Part shown: in pieces, positions 35,613 through 43,688 of the stretch
Layout of the letters: each line of letters opens with the position of its first letter
Position numbering within the stretch: position 1 is the stretch's first letter
Assembly (NCBI RefSeq): GCF_005860795.2
Contig: NZ_CP058350.1
Location: 1,952,501-2,016,500 of the forward strand
Reading direction: 5' to 3'
Origin: Peteryoungia desertarenae
GTDB lineage: Bacteria > Pseudomonadota > Alphaproteobacteria > Rhizobiales > Rhizobiaceae
DNA length: 64,000 nucleotides
Translations under genes and position numbers: made by a program
The notes under the pieces: generated by a model
Database searches by the model: none
The model's input: only the letters and a program-made list of their open reading frames with translations
What the model was told of the DNA's origin: nothing

Positions 35613-36230
35613 ATGGCATTAACCCGGGTTAAGCCGGAGGACTGCGCAAGCCTTTTGCTTTTCGAACAGGTCGCGGGCCGTGCGCTGCCGGAGCGCGATC
35701 AGGTGATCGCCAGGGTCGAACATATTGATGTTGCAGCAGGGGAAGTGGTTTTTCACCAGGATGATCCGCATCCCTATGTCTATGTCATCCGGGAGGGCCT
35801 GCTGAAATTCACCTATCTGAATGCCGAGGGGGAAGAGTGGATCAAGTCCCTGGTCGCCGATGGTCAGTTCTTCGGCAGCCTTTCCGCCTTGGTGGCCGGT
35901 CGGGCAAGCTTCTCGGTCATAGCGATCGAACCATGTCGTCTGGAAAGGCTGCCATTTTCGCTGCTCGATGAACTTGCGGATCGCGATCTTTCGTGGTCGC
36001 GCATGCTGCGCAATGCCCTCATTCATCTCGCGGAGCGAAAGGAACGTCGGGAGCGACAGTTTCTGACGATGACGGCAGAAGAGCGTTACCGGCTGCTATT
36101 GCGTGAAGAGGCGCATCTCCTCCGGCGGACGCCGCAAAAGGACCTCGCCGCCTATCTCGGAATCACACCTGTCGGCCTGTCGCGCATTGCGCGCCGGGTG
36201 CGTGAGGAGCAGGCAAAGCTGCGCGCTTAA
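35613..36230 (+). CDS. Crp/Fnr-family transcriptional regulator
   Basis: A 205-residue regulator. The N-terminal half is a cyclic-nucleotide-binding-type beta-roll (VEHIDVAAGEVVFHQDD, YVIREGLLKFTYLNAEGEEW, ADGQFFGSLSALVAG); the C-terminal half is a winged HTH (RRTPQKDLAAYLGITPVGLSRIARRVREE). No cysteine cluster typical of Fnr is seen. AGGAG precedes ATG 35613. Both ends of the gene carry a 14-bp palindrome, one within codons 3-7 and one overlapping the stop, which I take as operators of its two neighbours and of itself. Confidence 0.87.
   Translation: MALTRVKPEDCASLLLFEQVAGRALPERDQVIARVEHIDVAAGEVVFHQDDPHPYVYVIREGLLKFTYLNAEGEEWIKSLVADGQFFGSLSALVAGRASFSVIAIEPCRLERLPFSLLDELADRDLSWSRMLRNALIHLAERKERRERQFLTMTAEERYRLLLREEAHLLRRTPQKDLAAYLGITPVGLSRIARRVREEQAKLRA
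35616..35634. promoter_or_regulatory. Palindromic operator, copy 1 (Crp/Fnr-type architecture)
   Basis: GCATTAACCCGGGTTAAGC contains the perfect palindrome TTAAC-CCGG-GTTAA (35619-35632). Two 5-bp half-sites with a 4-bp centre is the layout of Fnr-type boxes. It lies inside the 5' coding part of the Crp-like gene and centres 68 bp upstream of the divergent SDR start. Confidence 0.75.
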
Positions 36231-36243
36231 CCCGGGTTAATGC
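36225..36243. promoter_or_regulatory. Palindromic operator, copy 2, inverted
   Basis: GCTTAACCCGGGTTAATGC, the exact 19-bp reverse complement of copy 1, overlapping the stop of the Crp-like gene. It centres 68 bp upstream of the methyltransferase start, in the same orientation relative to that gene as copy 1 has to the SDR gene. Confidence 0.75.
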
Positions 36244-36300
36244 GGGACTGTCGCAAGAGCGGGAGAAGGTTTCCATCAACAAAGATGGAGGCACTGCCCG

Positions 36301-36867
36301 ATGGATCGCTCTTTTCAGCCCTCAGATCACCTGCTGTTTCTCAGGCACTGGTTTTCCAGGCCCTTTCAGACAGCGGCGATTGCCCCTTCCAGTCGCTGGC
36401 TTGCGCGCGCCATGACAGCCGGGATCGAGCCGGGGCAGCGGATCCTTGAACTCGGGCCCGGCACCGGGAGTTTCACGCAGGCGCTGCTGAAACGCGGCGT
36501 CGACGAAGCCGATCTCCTGCTTGTCGAGCGAAATCCCGCATTTGCCGCTTTGCTCGTCGAGCGCTTCCCGCGTGCCCGCATCGTCCTTGGGGATGCCGCC
36601 AGCCTGCCGATTGATGATGCGCTTGCGGACGCTGCTGTCAGCGGACTGCCCCTGCTGTCGATGCCGGCTCCCCAGGTCATGCGGATCTTGAGAGCAGCCT
36701 TCGGTCGGCTGCGGCCTGGCGCGTCATTCTGGCAGTTTACCTACGGGCCACGCTGCCCGGTGCCGCGAACGGTTCTCGACCGGCTTGGCCTTGTTGCGCA
36801 TCACACCCGCTTTGTCCCCTTCAATCTGCCGCCGGCCAGCGTCTACCGCATGGCCCGCCTCAGCTGA
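36301..36867 (+). CDS. PmtA-like phospholipid N-methyltransferase
   Basis: A 188-residue SAM-dependent methyltransferase. ILELGPGTGSFTQALLKRG (residues 48-66) is motif I; LLVERNPAFAALLVERFPRARIVLGDA gives motifs post I and II. The late segment FWQFTYGPRCPVP, and the C-terminal FNLPPASVYRMAR, match rhizobial PmtA enzymes that methylate phosphatidylethanolamine towards phosphatidylcholine. It may alternatively act on another lipid-like substrate. It follows the Crp-like gene by 70 bases and has that gene's operator upstream. Confidence 0.85.
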   Translation: MDRSFQPSDHLLFLRHWFSRPFQTAAIAPSSRWLARAMTAGIEPGQRILELGPGTGSFTQALLKRGVDEADLLLVERNPAFAALLVERFPRARIVLGDAASLPIDDALADAAVSGLPLLSMPAPQVMRILRAAFGRLRPGASFWQFTYGPRCPVPRTVLDRLGLVAHHTRFVPFNLPPASVYRMARLS

Positions 36868-36896
36868 GATCGATCGACATGCAGTGACGTCTGGCC

Positions 36897-37352
36897 TTAC
36901 TCGCTGCCTGCCTTATCCAGCTGGCGGGTCAGCCGCTTGAGGCTCTCGCGCAAGGCCTCGATTTCAGCCAGATCGCAGCCTGTCCGGTTGCCGATCTGGC
37001 TGAAAACCTCCCTGGCCCGATCCTTCAGCGCCTGACCGTCGGCGGTGAGCGTGATGAAGACCTGCCTTTCATCGGCCGCATCGCGGCGCCGCGAGACATA
37101 ATGCATCTGTTCCAGCCGTTTCAGCAGGGGTGACAGCGTGCCGGAATCGAGCCCGACGCGTGTGCCAAGCGCCTTGACCTGCACATCGTCCTCCTCCCAC
37201 AGCGCCATCATCACCACATATTGCGGATAGGTCAGGCCCAGCGGTGCCAGAAGCGGCTTGTAGGCACGGTTGAAGGCATGGCTGGCGCTGTAGAGCGCAA
37301 AGCAGAGCTGCTTGTCGAGCATCAGCGCGTCATCAAGGTGTCTGTTCTTCAT
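36897..37352 (-). CDS. ohrR: Organic hydroperoxide-responsive repressor, MarR family
   Basis: A 151-residue MarR regulator of the OhrR group: [24 protein letters not shown] has the conserved reactive cysteine near residue 17, which is oxidised by organic peroxides so that DNA is released. The HTH and wing follow ([40 protein letters not shown]). It is divergent from ohr across about 140 bases holding AT-rich palindromes. The ATG at 37352 is taken because it gives the usual N-terminus; an open frame continues to 37424. Confidence 0.93.
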   Translation of the reverse strand: MKNRHLDDALMLDKQLCFALYSASHAFNRAYKPLLAPLGLTYPQYVVMMALWEEDDVQVKALGTRVGLDSGTLSPLLKRLEQMHYVSRRRDAADERQVFITLTADGQALKDRAREVFSQIGNRTGCDLAEIEALRESLKRLTRQLDKAGSE

Positions 37353-37429
37353 GGTCTGTCGGGAACCTCCGTCGGCCATCATCGTTCCACTGTGGCGAAA
37401 AGCTTTTTGACATGCAATGTGCAAAAAAC

Positions 37430-37462
37430 AATTGCACGCAATTTAATTGTGCTATATATAAT
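37430..37462 (+). promoter_or_regulatory. ohr promoter with OhrR operator
   Basis: AATTGC-AC-GCAATT (37430-37443) and CAATT-T-AATTG (37439-37449) are overlapping AT-rich palindromes of the type bound by OhrR. They cover a TTGCAC -35 box (37432) and lie just before a TATATA/TATAAT -10 region (37453-37462). The arrangement fits repression by OhrR. Confidence 0.75.
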
Positions 37463-37494
37463 TGGCGAACCCGACCCAAACAAGGAGAAGATCC

Positions 37495-37917
37495 ATGCCC
37501 GTTCTCTACACAGCCCATGCCCATGCCACCGGCGGTCGTACCGGCCATGCCGTCTCCGACAATGGTGTTCTCGACGTCACGCTGACCACGCCGAAGGAGC
37601 TTGGTGGCGATGGTGCGACCGGCACCAATCCCGAGCAGCTCTTTGCCGCCGGTTATTCGGCCTGCTTTCTTGGCGCATTGAAGTTTGTTGCCGGCAAGGA
37701 GAAGGTGAAGATCCCGGAAGACACGAAGATCTATACCGATGTCGGCATCGGTCCGCGTGAAGACGGAACCGGCTTCGAAATCGATGTGAAGATTTCCGCC
37801 GAAATCCCCGGAATGGATCGCGAACTGGCCGAAAAGCTCGTCGCCGCTGCCCATATCGTCTGCCCCTACAGCCACGCCATGCGCAGCTCGGTCGAAGTGC
37901 CGGTCAGCGTCCGGTAA
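37495..37917 (+). CDS. ohr: Organic hydroperoxide resistance protein
   Basis: A 140-residue thiol peroxidase of the Ohr/OsmC family that reduces organic hydroperoxides. It contains GTNPEQLFAAGYSACFLGALK with the peroxidatic Cys and CPYSHAMRSSVEVPVSV with the resolving Cys at the C-terminus. AAGGAGA precedes ATG 37495. It is divergent from ohrR and ends in a strong terminator. Confidence 0.95.
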   Translation: MPVLYTAHAHATGGRTGHAVSDNGVLDVTLTTPKELGGDGATGTNPEQLFAAGYSACFLGALKFVAGKEKVKIPEDTKIYTDVGIGPREDGTGFEIDVKISAEIPGMDRELAEKLVAAAHIVCPYSHAMRSSVEVPVSVR

Positions 37918-37956
37918 GTTTTGGCGCGTAGCTTTTTGTCAGATCCACCGCGAGAG

Positions 37957-37980
37957 GGCCGGCGTCACGCCGGCCTTTTT
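37957..37980 (+). terminator. Terminator of ohr
   Basis: GGCCGGCG-TCA-CGCCGGCC followed by TTTTT, 8-bp GC-rich stem, 40 bases after the ohr stop. Confidence 0.92.
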
Positions 37981-38031
37981 CGTGGGGAGCTTCAAACCGG
38001 ATGAAGAGAGGAGGGGCTTGAAGCCCCAGGC

Positions 38032-38469
38032 TCAATGCTCGGCAAAGACCGTTGTTGTGCCGGATCGGTCCATCAAGAGGACCTGGTAGGCCTCGGGCGT
38101 ACCAAATTCCATGCCCGGTGAGCCGATCGGCATGCCTGGCACGGAAAGTCCCACCGCCTCCGGCTTTTCCTCGATGAGACGGGCAACATCACCCGCCGGC
38201 ACATGGCCTTCGATGACATAGCCCTCGACAAAGGCCGTGTGACACGATGCCGTTGCCGCCGTAATGCCTGCCTTCGCTTTCAGCGCATTCATCTGCTCCG
38301 GTGAAATGTTTGAGGCCTCCACGGTGAAGCCATTCTGGCGCATGTGCTCAACCCAGGCGCCGCAGCAACCGCAACCGGCATCTTTGAAGACGCTGACAGT
38401 CTGCGCTAAGGCCGCCGTGGAAGCCAGGCAGGCAATCGCGGTCGCAAATAGGGTCTGTCTGAGTTTCAT
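38032..38469 (-). CDS. DUF411 periplasmic metal-binding protein
   Basis: A 145-residue protein with a signal peptide (MKLRQTLFATAIACLASTAA, cleavage near ALA/QT). Then comes FKDAGCGCCGAWVEHM, a CxCC metal-binding motif, and ASCHTAFVEGYVIEGHVPAGDV, the DUF411 hallmark. Family members are linked to copper handling in the periplasm. AGGAGG precedes ATG 38469. There is no adjacent copper-resistance gene, so the metal is inferred. Confidence 0.85.
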   Translation of the reverse strand: MKLRQTLFATAIACLASTAALAQTVSVFKDAGCGCCGAWVEHMRQNGFTVEASNISPEQMNALKAKAGITAATASCHTAFVEGYVIEGHVPAGDVARLIEEKPEAVGLSVPGMPIGSPGMEFGTPEAYQVLLMDRSGTTTVFAEH

Positions 38470-38540
38470 GGCAATCCTCCTGTTGCATGCAGCATACACC
38501 AGCAGGGGCGGGCGGCCAAACGCCGCCCATGGGATCGTGT

Positions 38541-39012
38541 TCAGGCGACCTGCGCCAGGGGCTCTGACCTGCGTGAACCCTGAACCTTGAACTTGCCCAA
38601 GAGCGCCTTCAGCCCTTCCGCTTCATCCGCCAGTGCTTGGGATGCCGCATTTGCCTCCTCGACCACCGAGGCATTGCGTTGCGTGCCACGATCCAGCGCG
38701 CCGATGGCACTGTTGATCTGGCTGATGCCGCCTGCCTGTTCGAGCGATGATTGAGAGATGGCACCGACATTCGTGTCGATTGCCTGCATACGGGTCAGAA
38801 TGCTTTGCAGTGCCGTCGATGTCTGCTCCACCAGCGACACGCCTTCCTGAACCGATGACCTCGTCCTTGCGATAGCCCATGGCTGCGCAAAAGTTCTCGT
38901 TGGCATCGAGAATTGTCCCATCCGGCTTGAAGATGATGACCGCCTGGGAGCCACCCGGGGCAGCCATGTTCTGCTCGATCTGACGCATTTTCCTGAGATT
39001 CAGCGAAAACAT
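38541..39012 (-). pseudogene. Truncated, frameshifted PAS-containing chemoreceptor
   Basis: The 5' part (to about 38860) encodes MRQIEQNMAAPGGSQAVIIF and KPDGTILDANENFCAAMGYRK, the start of an aerotaxis-type PAS domain. It breaks at DEVIGS; then, in another frame, the sequence resumes as SVQEGVSLVEQTSTALQSIL to FKVQGSRRSEPL, which is only the last part of a chemoreceptor signalling domain. A full gene would have about 300 more residues between them, including the conserved signalling tip. So an internal deletion with frameshift near 38850 has destroyed it. Confidence 0.8.
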
Positions 39013-39204
39013 CCAAGGGCTCCAGAATCGACTGGAAGAAAATTAGAGAAGTCATTTCAATATTTTCAAACTTCAAACGGCTGTTGAGATCGCCCGCGAG
39101 GCAGTCTAGGGCGCAGGACGCTTTACGGAGCGGGGAGGGTGCAGGCTCGGAACCGGAGCTGCTGAATGTGGTTGGAATGTCGTGAGACATCGAAGGAGAC
39201 AACC

Positions 39205-39408
39205 ATGGCCACCCGACACATCATCGAAAATGACCTGTCCCATGATCCGCTGGCAGAGGCCTCGCAGCGGACGGGGTTTCGAACACCCTATCCGGCCTCT
39301 GCCTTTCGTGGCCCGCTCTTTGAAACGCGCGACACCATTGCCCTGATCCTTGCGACAGTCATGCTGCTCGGCCCCTTGGCCATGATGCCGCTTGGGCTCG
39401 CGGGGTGA
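39205..39408 (+). CDS. Small single-helix membrane protein
   Basis: A 67-residue protein: a polar N-terminal part (MATRHIIENDLSHDPLAEAS) and one hydrophobic segment near the end (IALILATVMLLGPLAMMPL). GAAGGAGA precedes the ATG at good spacing. No family recognised. It ends 6 bases from the converging MarR gene. Confidence 0.6.
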   Translation: MATRHIIENDLSHDPLAEASQRTGFRTPYPASAFRGPLFETRDTIALILATVMLLGPLAMMPLGLAG

Positions 39409-39414
39409 GCCGGT

Positions 39415-39861
39415 TTACCGGCTGACCTCCAGCAGACTCTCCCTAAGCGCTTGCGGATCGCTCGTCATGCCGGCCTCGATGTCGGCATGCACCTCGCGCC
39501 AGATCGGCAGGGCGCTGGCCAGCACTGCCATGCCCTCCGGCGTGAGTTTGAGCCGCTTGCCCCGCTTGTCCTTCGGGTCCGGTTCGATCGCAACCCAGCC
39601 ACGCGCGGACAAGGGTTTCAGCGCCGCCGTCAGCGTCGTGCGATCCATGGCAAGAAGTTTGGCCACCGGCCCCATCGGTGGCGGTTCCGGCCGGTTCAGC
39701 GCCATCATCAGGGAGAATTGCTGGTTGGTGAGCCCGGTCGGTTTCAGGGCGGTGTCGAAGCGCCGCGCCAGTGCCCGTGCTGCCCGCTGGGCATGCAGGC
39801 ACAGGCAGGTGTCTTTTACATGAAGGGTGGTGGAATAGGGAATCAATTGCTGGTTTGACAT
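39415..39861 (-). CDS. MarR-family transcriptional regulator
   Basis: A 148-residue MarR protein: TNQQFSLMMALNRPEPPPMG, AKLLAMDRTTLTAALKPLSARGWV (recognition helix) and IEPDPKDKRGKRLKLT (wing). A CLCLH stretch near residues 19-23 could be redox- or metal-sensitive. It is divergent from a DUF899-DUF1579-VOC operon and only 50 bases away, with a palindrome between, so it most likely represses that operon and itself. Confidence 0.88.
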   Translation of the reverse strand: MSNQQLIPYSTTLHVKDTCLCLHAQRAARALARRFDTALKPTGLTNQQFSLMMALNRPEPPPMGPVAKLLAMDRTTLTAALKPLSARGWVAIEPDPKDKRGKRLKLTPEGMAVLASALPIWREVHADIEAGMTSDPQALRESLLEVSR

Positions 39862-39872
39862 AGCATAAATAT

Positions 39873-39884
39873 GTTGATATCAAC
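39873..39884. promoter_or_regulatory. Probable MarR operator
   Basis: GTTGATATCAAC is a perfect 12-bp palindrome placed between the two divergent starts (11 bases from the MarR gene, 28 from the DUF899 gene), overlapping the AT-rich promoter TAAATATG. Confidence 0.6.
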
Positions 39885-39911
39885 TTAAAAGTCAAGAGGA
39901 GGATCGAAGAA

Positions 39912-40643
39912 GTGCAATATTCTGTTGTCTCCCGAGAGGAATGGCTCGAAGCCCGCAAGGCCCTGCTCGCCAAGGAAAAGGAACTCACCCGCCAGCGTGA
40001 TCGCGTCAATGCCGAGCGTCTGGCGCTGCCCTGGGTGAAGGTCGAGAAGGATTACCGCTTCCAGGCGCCGCAGGGCGAGGTCTTGCTCGGCGATCTCTTC
40101 GATGGCCGCAGCCAGCTGATGATCAACCATTTCATGTTTCATCCCGATTGGGATGCCGGTTGCGAGGGGTGCTCCTTCTTCGCTGACCACATCGACGGCA
40201 TGCTGCCGCATCTCAACAATCACGACGTCACCTTCGTTACCGTCTCCCGCGCACCGCTTCAAAAGATCGAAGCCTATAAGCGCCGCATGAACTGGCATTT
40301 CCCCTGGGTCTCGTCCTTTGGCAGCGATTTCAACTACGATTTCCACGTCTCCTTCAGCAAGGAGGAACTCGCTTCCGGCGCGGTGAACTACAATTTCCGC
40401 CAGACCCCGAGCGAAAAGGCTTTCGACGAACTGCCCGGCATGTCCGCCTTCTATCGCAACGACAAGGGCGAAATCTTCCACACGTATTCGCAATATGCCC
40501 GCGGCGGCGAGGAAACCCTCGGTGCCCTGATGATCCTCGACCACGCGCCGCTTGGCCGCAACGAGACGGGTACGCTGAGTTTCGTCAAGCGCAAGGACGA
40601 GTATGTCGCCAAACCGGCTGAAAAGGCCGGCTGCTGCCACTGA
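39912..40643 (+). CDS. DUF899 thioredoxin-like protein
   Basis: A 243-residue protein of the DUF899 family, distantly thioredoxin-like. It has WLEARKALLAKEKELTRQRD at the start, then HPDWDAGCEGCSFFADHID with a CxxC pair, and FPWVSSFGSDFNYDFHVSF, which is characteristic. GTG start at 39912 with AGGAGGA upstream. First gene of a three-gene operon under a divergent MarR protein; the set probably copes with a small organic molecule or oxidant. Confidence 0.85.
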   Translation: MQYSVVSREEWLEARKALLAKEKELTRQRDRVNAERLALPWVKVEKDYRFQAPQGEVLLGDLFDGRSQLMINHFMFHPDWDAGCEGCSFFADHIDGMLPHLNNHDVTFVTVSRAPLQKIEAYKRRMNWHFPWVSSFGSDFNYDFHVSFSKEELASGAVNYNFRQTPSEKAFDELPGMSAFYRNDKGEIFHTYSQYARGGEETLGALMILDHAPLGRNETGTLSFVKRKDEYVAKPAEKAGCCH

Positions 40644-40655
40644 GGAGGGCATGTC

Positions 40656-41144
40656 ATGGAGTTTCCAAAACCCACCGAACACCATCGTGTCCTCGATCGC
40701 CTCGTCGGCGACTGGCTCTATCTCACGTCCTCCGGCATGGAAGGCTATGATCCCGATGACCCGCAAAAGCGCTGGATCGAAAAGGTTCGCTCGATCGGTG
40801 GGCTTTGGGTTGTCGCGGAGATGGAGGGTGGTCTGGGCGAGGGTATGCGCGGCACCATGATCATGACGCTGGGCTACGATCCGCGCGAGGGCTGTTATGT
40901 CGGCAGCTGGATCGGCTCCATGATGGACAAGTTCTGGGTCTACAAAGGCTTTCTTGAAAATGACGGTCAGACGCTGGTGCTGGAGGCTGAAGGCCCCGGC
41001 ATGGACGATCCATCCCGCACCGACTTTTATCGTGATGTCATCCACTTCATCGATGATGATCGCCGTACGTTTTCCGGCAGCGTCCGCCAGCCGGACGGCA
41101 GTTTCAAGACCTTCATGACCAGCGAAGCAAAACGCATCGGCTGA
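40656..41144 (+). CDS. DUF1579 family protein
   Basis: A 162-residue protein beginning MEFPKPTEHHRVLDRLVGDW with GTMIMTLGYDPREGCYVGSW in the middle: a beta-barrel-like DUF1579 domain of unknown activity. It starts 12 bases after the DUF899 gene with a GGAGG site, so it is in the same operon. Confidence 0.8.
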   Translation: MEFPKPTEHHRVLDRLVGDWLYLTSSGMEGYDPDDPQKRWIEKVRSIGGLWVVAEMEGGLGEGMRGTMIMTLGYDPREGCYVGSWIGSMMDKFWVYKGFLENDGQTLVLEAEGPGMDDPSRTDFYRDVIHFIDDDRRTFSGSVRQPDGSFKTFMTSEAKRIG

Positions 41145-41173
41145 AGCCGGGCATCACAAGAGAGGGACTGCAC

Positions 41174-41950
41174 ATGCATGGGACATTCATCTGGCACGAA
41201 TTGATGACGCCGGATCCGGCGGCGGCCAAGGCCTTTTATGGTCCGCTGCTTGGCTGGGAGCCGACCGACATGGACATGGAAGGCTTCACCTACACCACTT
41301 TCGCTATTCCGGGCTTCCCCTCCGGCGTCGCCGGCATGATGCAGCTCACGCCCGAAATGACCGGGCAGGGCATCCCGCCCAACTGGACCGGCTATATCGC
41401 CGTCGATGACGTCGACAAGACGGCTGCGGAATACGAGGCGAACGGCGGCGCGATCCACCGTGCGCCGGAAGACATTCCCGGCATCGGTCGTTTCGCTGTG
41501 GTCGCCGATCCCCAAGGCGCAGTCGTCTGCATCATGACCCCGCAGATGCCCGAGGGTGAAACCGGCAGCTGGCCAAGCCCTGGCGCGGTTGGCACCGTCG
41601 GCTGGAACGAACTGATGGCCGGAGATTGGGGAAAAGTCTGGGATTTCTACGCTGCCCGCTTCGGCTGGCAAAAGGACATGGCCGTCGACATGGACGCCAT
41701 GGGCATCTACCAGACCTTCAAGCTGGGTGATCGTGGCATTGGCGGCATGATGACCAAGATGCCGGACATGCCCATGCCCTATTGGGGCTTCTATTTCATC
41801 GTTCCGGCAATCGATGCTGCTGCAGCGAAGGTCACCGAACTCGGCGGCAAGGTGCTGATGGAACCGCAGCCGGTTCCGGGTGACTCATGGATTGTCGCCT
41901 GCCAGGATCCGCAGGGTGCCTTCTTCAATCTGACTTCAGCCACACGCTAG
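41174..41950 (+). CDS. VOC-family protein with two glyoxalase-like modules
   Basis: A 258-residue protein made of two related halves: HELMTPDPAAAKAFYGPLLGW near the start and NELMAGDWGKVWDFYAARFGW near residue 140, each the opening of a vicinal-oxygen-chelate module. It resembles bleomycin-resistance/glyoxalase proteins annotated as hydroxylases in actinomycetes. Third gene of the MarR-controlled operon. Substrate unknown. Confidence 0.85.
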   Translation: MHGTFIWHELMTPDPAAAKAFYGPLLGWEPTDMDMEGFTYTTFAIPGFPSGVAGMMQLTPEMTGQGIPPNWTGYIAVDDVDKTAAEYEANGGAIHRAPEDIPGIGRFAVVADPQGAVVCIMTPQMPEGETGSWPSPGAVGTVGWNELMAGDWGKVWDFYAARFGWQKDMAVDMDAMGIYQTFKLGDRGIGGMMTKMPDMPMPYWGFYFIVPAIDAAAAKVTELGGKVLMEPQPVPGDSWIVACQDPQGAFFNLTSATR

Positions 41951-42008
41951 GGCGTTCAGAGAGCAGGGTCATTCGACCGAAGGCGCCGTTGCGGTCGCTC
42001 TTTGCGGT

Positions 42009-42245
42009 TCAGCAACGACCGCGACGAACGCCGCTGGCCCGGGTTGCGCGCTTCTTGGGGGCCGGTGCCTTTTCGCTCTCGGCGGCTTCGCGCTCCATTC
42101 TCAGCGCACGCAATGCTTCCGTCTTGCGCTCTCGCGCATCGGCTTCCTGATCGATGATGGCCCGGGCGACAGTATCGGTGGTGGCCGCCTTGTCCTGGGC
42201 AGATACCTTGCCTGGCTTGAAAAATGTGTCTCTGGTGGCTGTCAT
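42009..42245 (-). CDS. Small basic conserved protein
   Basis: A 78-residue protein beginning MTATRDTFFKPGKVSAQDKA and ending with a Lys/Arg-rich tail (KKRATRASGVRRGRC). AAGGAG precedes ATG 42245. It lies downstream of rpsU on the same strand. No known domain; a nucleic-acid or ribosome role is only a guess from charge and location. Confidence 0.6.
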   Translation of the reverse strand: MTATRDTFFKPGKVSAQDKAATTDTVARAIIDQEADARERKTEALRALRMEREAAESEKAPAPKKRATRASGVRRGRC

Positions 42246-42362
42246 ATCAGGGCTCCTTGCCTGAGAATCGCTTGGAATAGGGGAGGTGCCATAAGTTTCG
42301 GGGCGTGGAGTGTGCCCCTGAAACAAAAGAGGGAAGGCCTGAGCCTTCCCCGTTCGTCTTGA

Positions 42363-42608
42363 TCAGCGACCAGCGCGTGCCGCCTTTTTCGGTCCCGGCA
42401 AAAGACCTTCGCGCTGCATTTTCTTGCGCGCGAGCTTGCGCTGGCGGCGAATGGCCTCGGCCTTTTCGCGGGTGCGCTTTTCCGATGGCTTTTCATAGGC
42501 GCTGCGCGCCTTCATTTCGCGAAACAGGCCTTCGCGCTGCATCTTCTTCTTCAGGACGCGGAGCGCCTGGTCGACATTGTTGTCACGTACGAGAACTTGC
42601 AAGTCCAT
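42363..42608 (-). CDS. rpsU: 30S ribosomal protein S21
   Basis: An 81-residue small-subunit protein: [40 protein letters not shown], with the basic C-terminal tail usual in rhizobia ([20 protein letters not shown]). AAAGGA is just before ATG 42608. The frame continues upstream to 42755 but that part has no similarity to S21. Confidence 0.95.
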   Translation of the reverse strand: MDLQVLVRDNNVDQALRVLKKKMQREGLFREMKARSAYEKPSEKRTREKAEAIRRQRKLARKKMQREGLLPGPKKAARAGR

Positions 42609-42825
42609 TCCTTTCTGGGCAAACGCCCTCAAGTTACGGCGAGTTGGTGGCGCAAACAGCATAAGCCGCAAGGGCGCCGGTGAAGGGCACGGACAAGAAC
42701 CGCGCCAGAGCGAAGAACCCCAAACCGGCTTTCGCGAAGAGGAAAGCAACGTCAAAAAGTGAAAACGTTGCCTTGGGCGGTAAGGTTCCGCCGCAAGCGG
42801 ATCAGTGATGAAGCCCGCAATAAAA

Positions 42826-42850
42826 CAAAAAGGCCGGGCAGGACCCGACC
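42826..42850 (-). terminator. Terminator of the cold-shock gene
   Basis: On the minus strand GG-T-CGGG-TCCTG-CCCG-G-CC followed by TTTTTG, 60 bases after the cold-shock stop. Confidence 0.75.
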
Positions 42851-42911
42851 TCTCCCGTCACTCAGCCCACACTGCCAGTACATCCGTGGTCAGCAGGGCG
42901 AGCAACAAACC

Positions 42912-43121
42912 TTAAGCGGCGCGAAGGTTATCGGCCGAGCTCTTGCCGGAACGCTTGTCCTGCACAACGTCGAAGGAGATCTTCTGACCTTCTACGAGTT
43001 GACGCATGCCTGCGCGCTCAACAGCGGAAATATGAACGAACACGTCGGTCGAGCCTTCATCCGGCTGGATGAAACCGAAACCCTTGGTGCTGTTAAACCA
43101 CTTGACGGTACCTGTCTGCAT
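42912..43121 (-). CDS. Cold-shock protein, CspA family
   Basis: A 69-residue single-stranded nucleic-acid-binding protein with both RNP motifs: [20 protein letters not shown] and [13 protein letters not shown]. It acts as an RNA chaperone. AAGGA precedes the ATG. The promoter (43248-43275) leaves a leader of about 120 nt, the usual place for temperature-dependent control in this family. Confidence 0.95.
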   Translation of the reverse strand: MQTGTVKWFNSTKGFGFIQPDEGSTDVFVHISAVERAGMRQLVEGQKISFDVVQDKRSGKSSADNLRAA

Positions 43122-43247
43122 AACGATTTCCTTTCAATCGTTGGTTCTACCGGGGAGATATTCGTCCGGCTTTATCGACGTTGAGCGGAAATCTGGCGGG
43201 CGCATCCAGCGCCATGACAAAGGTCACAAGCAATCTTCGATGCACTA

Positions 43248-43275
43248 AATATAGAGGTTTCGGCGCATAACGCAA
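43248..43275 (-). promoter_or_regulatory. Promoter of the cold-shock gene
   Basis: On the minus strand TTGCGT-N16-TATATT, a good sigma-70-type promoter, about 120 nt upstream of the start codon. Confidence 0.6.
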
Positions 43276-43688
43276 GGAAAACTCGGTCAGTCTTCGATGT
43301 TAAATTGAAGTCGATAATGGCAATTCTCGCACAAGCTGCTGTTTTCAATGTCGTTTTGACGGATGGCCTTCCTGCCTTTTTGTGTCGTTGGAGGAATGCG
43401 AGTGCGCTGCGACAGATCCCGTCGAAATGCCAGTGCGGGACGCCTGCGACCATATGTATGACCAGTTTTCAGCCCTGCGGACCGGTTCCTTCGCGACAGG
43501 CGAGCCGAGACCTGCTACGCAACAGGCCCGACTGCTAGTATGTCGGGACCGACGATTGATTTGGAAAGCCTGAATCCCATGAAGACCTCTGCCGGCGCAA
43601 AACGCGCTTGCCCCATTCCGGCCCTGGTGGCCGCCATGACCTTGTCTCCCAGCGACTGCCGCAGGATTGATCGGAAGGGAAACGCCGC
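43276..43688. other. Intergenic region upstream of the desaturase gene
   Basis: About 410 bases between the divergent cold-shock and desaturase genes. The open frames here have no protein-like composition. The desaturase promoter should be near the right end; nothing else was recognised. Confidence 0.35.
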
